The notes beneath the pieces were generated by a model. It had not been told where the DNA came from and did no database searches. It was given only the letters and a program-made list of their open reading frames with translations. A stretch of DNA of 64,000 nucleotides from Syngnathus acus (lineage: Eukaryota; Chordata; Actinopteri; Syngnathiformes; Syngnathidae): assembly GCF_901709675.1 (NCBI RefSeq), contig NC_051095.1:433001-497000 (forward strand), given 5' to 3'. Every line of letters begins with the position of its first letter. Position 1 is the stretch's first letter. Shown piece after piece: positions 55,351 through 64,000 of this stretch. Both the position numbers and the translations under genes were made by a program.

Positions 55351-56534
55351 GGTGAGGAGCTCCGAGGAAGGTCTCTGCGGAGGTCGAGGCGCACTTACAG
55401 GAGATCAAGGACACACACACACACACACAAAAAAAACCCCACAAATGAACACTCCGACCCGTTTTTTCACCAATTTCCACATTTGCGGCACAGCTCCGTC
55501 GTCGGCATTTCTTGTCCAATCTAAAGCAAAATTGTTTCCCGATTTCTGCACCCCTTCAAATCGTGGTGACTTGAAAGTGTGCTGACTATTTTACAGCAAA
55601 ATCCCCTTTTTTTTTTTTGGTACCTAATTCTTCTGGAGCGATTCAACCCGCCACAATTTGCGTCCCGGAAGCTTAAAAGCATCGCTTGCTTCTTGCTGAG
55701 TCCTCCGCTTGCTCCATCTGCCAGATCCCCCTTGTTTTCCCTGCAAAAGCTAAATCCCAAAGCCCATCCTTTGGAGTCCGCTCCCGGCGCGCCGTCCGAC
55801 CGACCGACTGACCGACCCTCTTCCTGTGCGACGCTCCTCGCTCTGAATGCTCCTTTGCTATCCGCCAGCCAGCCACAATCCTTCAGGAGGAGGGCGGAAT
55901 CCAAAGTTGGGAGACAGAGAGAGGCTGAGGGGGGAAAAGGGGGCAGTCCAGCCGTGGCGCTGGTGAAGTCATTTTTTCTCTCGCTCGCTCGCTCGCTCGC
56001 TCGTTCGCTGTGTCTCACCTCCCCCTTCAACTGTCTACATTCCCCAAGAGGAGAAGAGAAGAGCTGGGCTGGCCGGCCGGCGCCGCCGAGCACCACAACG
56101 GGATCATGAGGCCAAAGAGAAAGTCAGAGCTTCCCAAATTGCTCGTCCCTCTCTGTCCTCCCCCCAAAGTTTTTGGGTTTTTTTTTTCAGCAGCGGATGC
56201 TCAAAATGGTTAAATGAGAGGCGGGCCAATTTGTGCTTTTTTTTTTTCACCAAAAATACGAGCAGGTTTCAATTTAACGTCAAAGATGGCAATTCTTCAC
56301 CCAAAATTGCCACATTTTCCATTGAAGTGATGAAAATAGGGGCGGGGCAACATGGTGGCCACCCCTCTCGGCCCCTCCCCCACCCACCCAAGAGTCCACT
56401 CCAGTAAAATGAGCACACCTGAGATTTTGCTATCATTTGGACGTGGAAGGAATTAGTCAGCATTCTCTGCCAGCGTCCATTTCAACGATTTCAAGACTAC
56501 GCTTAGCCCAAAGCCAAGGCCCGAGCGCTAGATA

Positions 56535-56815
56535 CGGCCCGGCACATCATTTGATGCGTCCCGGCCAAGACAAATTGTGCATGGACTTCACGTGTCAATA
56601 CTGAAATTACAAATTGTCTTCACGTTTGAAAAATAGAGAAGTTGCTAGCAATTTTTATTAGCGTTCGTCTTTTTAAAATATTTGAACTTTTTACGAGTCT
56701 GTGACTTCAAAACTAGTTCTTCATCAGTTTGTTGTGTAGCCTATACTGGATATAATATTAGGCGTTGACAGTCCTAATGGTCCTCCGAAGGAAACTTGAG
56801 TACAATGCGGCCCGT
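56535..56815 (-). mobile_element. hAT-like non-autonomous element, copy B
   Basis: This shares with copy A (29830-30087), in opposite orientation, the run ccaagacaaattgtgcat, the gtgtcaatact block and the gcggccc ends. It is more diverged and its ends are unclear. Confidence 0.5.
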
Positions 56816-58302
56816 GACAAAAACCAGTTCGAAAGTGTCTCTCCTCAACAACGGTCCGTCCAGATGGAGACGTGCACGCACGCACGCACGCGCGCACGCA
56901 GGCCAAAACGAGCGACCGACATGGCGGAGAAAAACAAATGCTCACGTGGGAACTTTCTCCTTTCCCAAGCGCCTTGATATTGTCCAGCCCCATTTGCTAC
57001 GTCTGAGTCGAGTGTCTTCCGTTTGAAGGCAAAAACGGGAGAGTGGGGTTGATGTGGCCACATCCTCAGCGACGCGCATCGACGCGCGCGCGCGCGCACA
57101 CACACATGCAATCCCCTCCTAAGGACGAACTTGCTAGCAAGCCTGATGAGGTCTGCGGTGGCAAACAAGCAGGAAGTCCCAGCTGCGAGCCGAAACTTTG
57201 ACTTGTCCTACTTTTTCTATTCCACATTGCGCGTGCTGTGTGTGCATGGAGGAAATGTGCCTGAGTGCAGGGAGGCTTGAAAAAGGAGCGGGAGCGCTTC
57301 CTCGACTCAGCCTTCTGTCTTGCTACCTATTAGCATCGTTAGCATTTGTTCCGTTCTCATCAACACTGAGTGAATTTCAAATGAAAGGAGAATCTTCACT
57401 TGAGCCTTGCCTTGCCTTGCCTTGCCTTCTCTTTCTCTTTTTGGACTCATTTCTCAGGTGGCATTGAAGGGTTGTGTTACACTGCCCTCTCTCGACGGCT
57501 GATTGTCATTACAACTGCAGGTGGCCGGAGACGACGGAATTAGTCCGTCGTGTCTGTTTTGACGCGCGAATACAAAGGCAGAACAAATGTCATTTTCATC
57601 ATAAAATAACAGTTAACGTTTGACCTGGAATTTAAATCAATGGCACTGCCGTCCAGTCGTCAAACATCGTCGAGGATGGTTTCATTTAACTTGTAAAAAA
57701 TACACGGAGCTTGCTTATTTTATATCTCATTCTATTATGAGACAATACAGATCTGGTCATTTCTTGAGGTACGTTACATAAACAATCATATCGGTATCGC
57801 CATATGCGGCAGTCATCGCAGATCGCTTGTTTTTTGTGCAGCCCTAATTTGCATCACTACTGTATTCATCCTAAATCAATGACGCAGAAGATAAGATAGT
57901 CCTGATAATAATTCAATGCTCGGCAATGGCAAGGCAGAAAAACATGCACGCACGGCCATGGAACATCTCCCTCAATATTGAGTAATTCCAAATAAATGCC
58001 ACAAGATGGCAGCAAAGACCCACTACGCACATCAAGAAAGAACTTTGACTCGAGCTCATCTAGACAGCATTAGCAGCCATCCACCGCTGAGGAAACAAAA
58101 ATAATAATAATAATAAGTCTGACTGCGAGGACTGTTTTCTTCTTTCTTCTACATGTGTTGCTGCACTGTTTATGTTCATTCACGTTTGAAGCTTCCATGG
58201 CCACAAATTGGCCATTTGCCCAGATGCTGTATTTCATCTATTTTGTGGCCACAAATAAAACATGTCATGTTTGTTCCTCGAGAGGAATATATGTATATAT
58301 AT

Positions 58303-58410
58303 ATATCGTTTTTTTCCATGTATAATGCGCCCCCATGTATAATACGCACCCTAAAAATGGCATGTCGATGCTGGAAAAAAGCCTGTACCCATGTATAATA
58401 CGCACCCGAA
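58303..58410. repeat. Short element built of ccatgtataat(a/g)cgc modules
   Basis: Three copies of ccatgtataatacgcacc or a close variant lie at 58316-58334, 58335-58352 and 58388-58405. The modular build resembles the ends of the element at 52391-52806, but the sequence is different. Confidence 0.6.
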
Positions 58411-58554
58411 TTTTGACTCTTACCTTTTGTCCAGTCCGTCTTGAACGCTAGCGATCACGTAAGTCACAGAAATCCCCTTCGAGATGGTAGTTAGAAGATA
58501 CCTTTTGTCCAGCCTGAGCTCTGTGTTTTTGTTTAGTTAGGTTTTTGCCATGGC

Positions 58555-58690
58555 ATTTCCCTCGTTTTGAGGCGCTTTCTGTTTTGCTGTCTCCAGCCTT
58601 TTTCCCTCGTTTTGAGGCGCTTTTGGTTTTTGCTGTCCCCAGCCTTTTTGTCCCTCATTTTGAGGCGCCTTTTGTTTTTTGTGCTGTCTT
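58555..58690. repeat. Tandem repeat of about 50 bp
   Basis: Three units contain ccctcgttttgaggcgctt and a ctgtctccagcctttt block. The minus strand stays open across them, giving repeats of R-L-K-T-R-E, but there are no splice or start signals around it. Confidence 0.7.
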
Positions 58691-59524
58691 CAGCCTGAGA
58701 GAATAAACACCTTTTGTTGGCACTCTGCATCCGAGTCCTCTCCCTGCTCCAAGTCTGACAGTTACTTACATGAGAAAACTTCACGTCACTGCAATAAACA
58801 CAAAATACGGCATAAAACGCACAACAAATGACATCCAGGTGTACGCTCCATCGTAACATCATAATGAGAGTTCATAGTTCATTCTACAACTTGTATTTAT
58901 ATTTCGTGGCAGTTCAGTCATCAAAATGCATTCAAAAACAAGTCAATTGAAGGCATGATGATTGCGATTATTATTTACATCAACATTCACCATTGGTCGG
59001 CGTTTGGTGTCAGCAGGTCAAATGAGGCGAGGAAGTGGAGGGTCAAGGGTCAAGGCCCGCCCGCCACGAGTGTGGATGGCAGGAGCACACGTCTGTGTTG
59101 AAGTTCACGTCTTATGTGTGAAATGTGGAAATATTTATGCCTTCTCATCGCTCGGAGAATCAAGCAACTAACGTGAAGGACAGGCTTTGCCGTTTCCTTT
59201 TGGACAGCGGGCGTCCTCAGCCAAACGCTCCAGGGGAAACGGAACCTTCGCGAGCTTCTGCATGCATCCACAACCATTCATCCATCGATTCCTCCTCTAA
59301 TATCACTTCACAAGGATCCAAGACTGATGACATCCCATTAACCCTAGACGAAACATAAAAGAGATATAACCAAGCATTCAGCGTTTGAGGAAAAACACCA
59401 GGCATGCATTGAACACTTACTTCATTCAGGCAACATGCCCGAAAACATTTGTGATGTCAAAGTGCACGTCATGAAGTTAGTATTAAAACATTTCCTTTGA
59501 TTGATTTCATGTGTCCTTTTCTAC

Positions 59525-59530
59525 TTTATT
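59525..59530 (-). promoter_or_regulatory. NLR gene polyadenylation signal
   Basis: The plus strand reads tttatt, so the minus strand reads AATAAA, 95 bases after the NLR stop codon. Confidence 0.55.
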
Positions 59531-59624
59531 CAATCTGATGTCAGTAAATCTGGCTTTGGAGCTAGGCGCTAGCGACTTGTTGGAAGCCATTTTCTTCAAC
59601 GACACCCTGGAAGATGTTTGGAAC

Positions 59625-61293
59625 CTACCACTCGATCTTCAGACTGCAGCGAGAATCCATTTGGACCTCCTCCAAGGCCCGCTTTCCTTCCTCTCCGATG
59701 TTATTCCCCCTCAGGTTCAGCTGTTGGAGGTGGGAAGGGTTGGACCGGAGAGCCTTGGCCAGTGAGACGCATCCTCGTGTGCCGATCTTGCACCGCACCA
59801 GCCTGAGAAGACAAGAGGGCGGCTGACACAAGCCCAAGGTTCTTGGGCCGGCCCGCCTTCTGCTGCTCAAGGGGAGCCTTACCTGAGAACTTGCAAGGTG
59901 CACTGCGGCTTTGCCAGTCCGGCGGCGAGCGCCTCCAGCCCGTGGTCGTGCAAGTCGTTCCAGCTGAGATCCAGCTCCCTCAGGGTGCGGGACGAGCTTA
60001 GAATGGAGGCCAGCGCCTCGCAGCTTTTCTTGCTCAGCTTGCAGCTCCGGAGCCTGAGAAGACAAGAGGGCGGCTGACACAGGCCCAAGGTTCTTGGGCC
60101 GGCTGGCCTTCTGCCGCTCGAGGAGAGCCTTACCTGAGAACTTGCAAGGTGCACTGCGGCTTTGCCAGTCCGGCGGCGAGCGCCTCCAGCCCGTCGTTGT
60201 CGTGAAATTTGTTGCCGCTGAGATCCAGCTCCCTCAGGCTGCCGGGCGAGCTTAGAACGGAGGCCAGCGCCTCGCAGCTTTTCTTGCTCAGCTGGCACCC
60301 CATGAGCCTGAGAAGACAAGAGGGCGGCTGACACAAGCCCAAGGTTCTTGGGCCGGCCCGCCTTCTGCTGCTCAAGGGGAGCCTTACCCGAGAACTTGCA
60401 AGGTGCACTGCGGCTTTGCCAGTCCGGCAGCGAGCGCCTCCAGCCCGTCGTCGTGCAAGTCATTCCAGCCGAGATCCAGATGGCTCAGGGTGCGGGACGA
60501 GCTTAGAACGGAGGCCAGCGCCTCGCAGCTTTTCTTGCTCAGCTCGCAGTTCTGGAGCCTGAGAAGACAAGAGGGCGGCTGACACAGGTGGGCCGGCTGG
60601 CCTTCTGCCGCTCGAGGGGAGCCTTACTCAAGAACTTGCAAGGTGCACTGCGGCTTTGCCAGTCCGGCGGCGAGCGCCTCCAGCCCGTCGTCACACAAGC
60701 CGTTGCTGCTGAGATCCAGCTCCCTCAGGTTGCCGGGCGAGCTTAGAACGGAGGCCAGCGCCTCGCAGCTTTTCTTGCTCAGCTCGCACCTCTCGAGCCT
60801 GAGAAGACAAGAGGGCGGCTAACACAAGCCCAAGGTTCTTGGGCCGGCTCGCCGCTCGAGGAGAGCCTTACTTGAGAACTTGCAAGGTGCACTGCGGCTT
60901 TGCCAGTCCGGCGGCGAGCGCCTCCAGCCTGTCGTCACACAAGTCGTTGCAGCCGAGATCCAGCTCCCTCAGGCTGCCGGGCGAGCTTAGAACGGAGGCC
61001 AGCGCCTCGCAGCTTTTCTTGCTCAGCTTGCAGTTCCAGAGCCTGAGAAGACAAGAGGGCGGCTGACACAAGCCCAAGGTTCTTGGGCCGGCCCGCCTTC
61101 TGCCGCTCGAGGAGAGCCTTACACGAGAACTTGCAAGGTGCACTGTGGCTTTGCCAGTCCAGCGGCGAGCGCCTCCAGCCCGTCGTCACACAATTTGTTC
61201 TGGCTGAGATCCAGCTCCCTCAGGCTGCCGGGCGAGCTTAGAACGGAGGCCAGCGCCTCGCAGCTTTTCTTGCTCAGCTTGCAGTTCTCGAGC
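59625..61293 (-). CDS. NLR leucine-rich-repeat exon array
   Basis: Six exons of 171 or 174 nt, all phase 2 to 2, each encode about two LRRs of the ribonuclease-inhibitor type: x-[44 protein letters not shown]. The seventh exon is the diverged end ([13 protein letters not shown]). Introns are only 69-80 nt and nearly identical (all start gtaaggctc and end cttctcag). Variation is concentrated in a few positions such as N-D-L-H, N-K-F-H and N-D-L-C after L-D-L. Confidence 0.92.
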
Positions 61294-63600
61294 CTGAGAA
61301 GACAAGAGGGTTTGGGCTGCTGACATGTGCGCGGCCGGTTCAGCGTGCTGGCTCGACGGCACCTACACTGATTTTCGAGAAGCCTTGACCACCGGCAGCA
61401 GCATCAGGAGCCCCTTCTCGGACGGAGCGTATTTCCAGAGATGGAAGCAGCTCATGGCTTCGTCGGAAGACCGCAAGAAGAAGACCAGGGCCGACCACAT
61501 GGCCGGAGGTAGGTCCTCCGTGGACAATTTCCCCCCTTTGAGGTATTGTTGGATCTGCTCCAGCAGGGACTCGTCCTTCAGCTCCTTCAGGCAGTAGAAC
61601 AAGTTGATGTTCTCCTCGGGAGAATTCCGCTCGATCCGTCGCTTGATCAAGCGGACAGTTTCTGCCTTGCTGTGTCTGTAGTTCTCGGGAACCTTCAGCA
61701 GCTCACCCAGGAGATCCTGGTTGCACTGCAAGGAGAGGCCCAGCAGGAAGCGGAGGAACAAGTCCAGGTTTCCCTGTCTCTCGGAGGCTATGCGGATGGC
61801 CACCTCGTGTACCGAAGTGAGCTGCTTCCGCTTCCAAAGAAATAGGCGTTTCAGCGTCCACACGTAATCGTCCAGCACGTTCGTGTTGTCCTGGAACAGG
61901 CTCATCATCACGTAGAGAGCGGCCAGATATTCCTGGACGGTCAGGTGGATGAACTGAAACATCTTGCGTTGGTATTTCTGGAGCGGGGGTACCTCCTTGA
62001 AGACCACGGTGAAGACTCCCGAGTGTTTTGCGCCCTGCGGGTCATCCAAGCCGCTTTCCCGCAAGTCCCTCTCGTAGAAGATCTGTTGCTTTTTCATCAG
62101 CTGCTGAAAAGCCAGCTTGGCCAGCGCTTTGACGTCCTCCGTGCTCTTCTGGCTGTCTCGCTCCTTGGACTTGTCCAGGTGATAGAGCAGGAACTCTGTG
62201 TACATCTCGGTCAGGGTTTCGGGCAGCTCCTTTCCGGCATCCCAACAGTCTTGGAGAACGGTGGCGGTGAGCCAGCAGAAGATGGGCAAGTGGCACATGA
62301 TGAAAATGGTGCGGGACTTCTGGATGTGCTTGATGACGTCATCCTTGGCGGGGAACCTCTTCCTGAAGTAGTCCAGCCTCTGGGAGTCGCTGAAGCCTTT
62401 CACCTCGGTTCTGCCGTCCACCAGGCGCGGCGGGATGTCGTGGGCCGCCTGGGGCCGCGTGGTGATCCAAACCCGGGCGCAGGGAAGCAGGTTCCCCTTG
62501 ATGAGATGCGCCAGGAGCACCTCCACGGGGTAGGCTCGGGTCACATCCAGGCGCTTCTTGCGCTCGTCGCTCAGGTCCAGTTTGAGGCGGGACTCGTCCA
62601 GGCCGTCCAGCACAAACAAAATCTTGATGTCGCTGGACTGGTAGTGGCGGTTGGCCGACTCTTGCAGACTGACCAAGATGTGGTCCAGCATCTTGATGGC
62701 CTCGCTCTCCCAGACAAAGAGTCGGATGAGCTCCGCCAGCGAAGTTTTCTCCTCCTCAAAGTTCAACTCGCGGAAGGCGAAGGGAAAGATGAAGTCCACG
62801 TCTGTGTTGGTTCTCCCGCTGGCCCAGTCCAGGACAAACTTGCGCACCAGGAAAGTCTTCCCGATGCCCGCGAAGCCCACGGTGAGCATCGTGCGAAGGG
62901 GCTTCTGGCTTTGGAAGATGTCGCACGGCTGGATGGACTCCTCCTCGGCCACGCCGCACATCTCCATCTGAAGGACCTCGTGCTCCTTGTCGGTGAGACC
63001 GGCGACGCCGCGTCTAATGTTGAGCTCGGTGTAGACATTCTCCAGAGGCTCCTGCCGGCCGTACTCCGTGTTGCCCTCGGGAACGTTGAGGTAGCTCTTC
63101 CGCAGGTTCTCTTGCAGCTCCCGCTTGAATTTGCCGATCTGCTCGTTATCCACTGAGGAGATGCTACCTGAGGGCGCAGAAGGAGATCCCGTGTCGCAAA
63201 ACCGTCTTTAGGCCTGGCCGCAAGCGTGCTGCAGCCATGCCGCCGCCGCTTCCCCTCAAGGAGGCAAGTGAAGGCCATCATTTGTATCACCTGAGAGTTT
63301 TCAGGTAAGCTGCCCCCCCCCACCAGAAGCCCCGTTCACCTTACCTGTGATTTGCGCCAGGTCGTTGCGCAGCTTCTGGGCCAGGTTGTAGTTGTTGATC
63401 TTCTCCAGAATCTCGATGGTCTTCTCCCCCGCATTCTTGCCGTGCATCTTCGCCAGCTGTTCGGCGATGTAAATCCGGTCGGCATTTTCTTTTTTGCTTT
63501 TAGCCAGACGCATACAAAACATGAACCTCTTGAAGTCGTCCTGCTCCAGGTCATCCAGCGTTTCCAACAGCAGGTCCTCTATTTTCATATCTAGAGCCAT
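59625..63600 (-). CDS. Pyrin-domain NACHT-LRR receptor (fish NLR, NLRP/NLRC3-like)
   Basis: This is a cytosolic innate sensor of the fish-expanded FISNA-NACHT family. Exons: 63600-63345 (PYD), 63167-61367 (FISNA-NACHT) and seven LRR exons: 61293-61123, 61042-60872, 60798-60628, 60558-60388, 60307-60134, 60053-59883 and 59802-59625. They join in phase to 3,264 nt, giving 1,087 residues. The PYD at the start would recruit ASC by PYD-PYD contact. NACHT carries Walker A G-F-A-G-I-G-K-T and Walker [11 protein letters not shown]. No B30.2/SPRY exon follows; the stop is natural after the last LRR. The start chosen is ATG ([10 protein letters not shown]); the in-frame GTG three codons upstream is unlikely. 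Fish NLRs of this type are not one-to-one orthologues of human genes, so no symbol is given. Confidence 0.9.
61367..63167 (-). CDS. NLR FISNA-NACHT exon
   Basis: This single 1,801-nt exon, phase 1 to 2, holds the fish-specific NACHT-associated domain ([12 protein letters not shown]), the NACHT ATPase with Walker A and B, and the winged-helix parts up to [12 protein letters not shown]. The donor is CAGT/gtaggt at 61367; reading on would hit TAG at once. The C-terminal half contains [14 protein letters not shown], a conserved NLR block. Confidence 0.93.
63345..63600 (-). CDS. NLR pyrin domain exon
   Basis: This exon gives about 85 residues of death-fold type: [19 protein letters not shown], later [21 protein letters not shown]. 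The D-D-L-x-x-x-D-F-K-x-F start is typical of pyrin domains. It is joined to the NACHT exon by a 177-nt intron. Confidence 0.85.
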
Positions 63601-64000
63601 CTTTCCCACATGAACCTGAACGCAAAGGGATCACCTTGATTTTCTCGCACAAGAGACAGCCACAATAGCGTCCCACGTCCAAAGCCCAGAAGGTGGCGTT
63701 ATTTCCGAGAAGCTGGAGGCCAAAGTCTGCTCTTCTGATGAGACTCCTTCCTGGTCCTCGAGGCTGCTTGACAATGACTTTGCTGCTGGCTCCGCTTCCT
63801 TGTCGTTACGTCCCTTCAAGAAGTAACTTACCCCTTACCCCCAAACTTCAATCAAAGTAAACAACTGAGCATTTATGGAGAAAGCCAGCGACTGAAAGCT
63901 GAATAACCGACAAGCGGACCGAGTGAACCGTCTGAGCAATCGCCAAACAAGCCAACAAGTCGTTCAGACTCGCCGAGCGACTGGCTCGCTCGCTCGCTAA
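63601..64000. other. NLR 5' flank
   Basis: Open minus-strand frames here (63819-63631) end before the PYD exon and have no recognised motif. This may be the 5' untranslated region or promoter. A (CGCT)n run sits at the very end. Confidence 0.4.

Larger units (their letters stand above)
55351..59624. other. Intergenic region between SVEP1 and the NLR gene
   Basis: The two genes are on the same strand, so the SVEP1 promoter lies at the left side. There is a CA run at 55410-55430 and a (CGCT)n run near 55981-56000. To the right are an hAT-like relative (56535-56815), GC/CA alternating runs near 57080-57110, a small modular repeat at 58303-58410 and a tandem repeat at 58555-58690. No exon was recognised. 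Confidence 0.5.

Noticed and set aside
59800-61300. Regularly spaced near-identical units that look CRISPR-like
   Set aside because: The units are 171-nt LRR exons with short introns and splice signals, in a eukaryotic gene.
61945-63156. Plus-strand open frame of about 403 codons
   Set aside because: It is the antisense shadow of the NACHT exon and has no splice or start context of its own.
63631-63819. Extra 5' coding exon of the NLR gene
   Set aside because: The frame has no recognised motif and no clear splice link to the PYD exon.

Overview
The window is vertebrate nuclear DNA, almost certainly from a ray-finned (percomorph-type) fish. It has multi-exon genes with short GT-AG introns, a FISNA-NACHT-LRR receptor of the fish-expanded type, a tRNA-derived SINE, hAT-like MITEs, LINE remnants and many simple repeats. 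The species cannot be named from the sequence alone. I see no bacterial, phage, plasmid or CRISPR features.

Layout. 1-4251: intergenic, with a 222-bp hAT-type MITE and a TATC microsatellite. 4252-15069 (-): the DNA polymerase nu (POLN) locus. 24 exons can be placed, but the active-site Asp of motif A is Gly, and two exons (motif B and exon 8) cannot be read in one frame. 15998-18861 (-): HAUS3 (augmin subunit). Its last three exons are clean, but the first coding exon changes frame two or three times. 20772-23247 (+): PTGR1, complete, 8 exons, 329 codons. 24457-26046 (+): thioredoxin TXN, complete, 5 exons, 111 codons. 26464-55350 (-): SVEP1, complete. I could join 49 exons whose phases all agree, giving about 3,593 residues: signal peptide, VWA, Cys-rich/ephrin-receptor-like modules, two HYR, a pentraxin/LamG-like domain, ten EGF and about 35 sushi domains. 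55351-59624: intergenic repeats. 59625-63600 (-): a pyrin-domain NLR (PYD, FISNA-NACHT, seven LRR exons), 1,087 codons.

PTGR1, TXN and SVEP1 are also neighbours in human (9q31), so this is an old syntenic block. HAUS3-POLN is an old pair too (human 4p16), joined here to the other block. TXN and SVEP1 converge tail to tail with only 417 bp between stop codons.

Most noteworthy: (1) HAUS3-POLN is decaying or badly altered while the flanking genes are intact through more than 15 kb of coding sequence, which argues against general assembly noise. (2) A short repeat family with the YY1-like core CAAGATGGCGGC, partly CTCF-like, recurs in several SVEP1 introns and once forms a tandem cluster. (3) The NLR's LRR exons and their introns are nearly identical copies, as expected from recent duplication or gene conversion. 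Exon borders were read by eye from splice signals and phase and may be off by one base in places.
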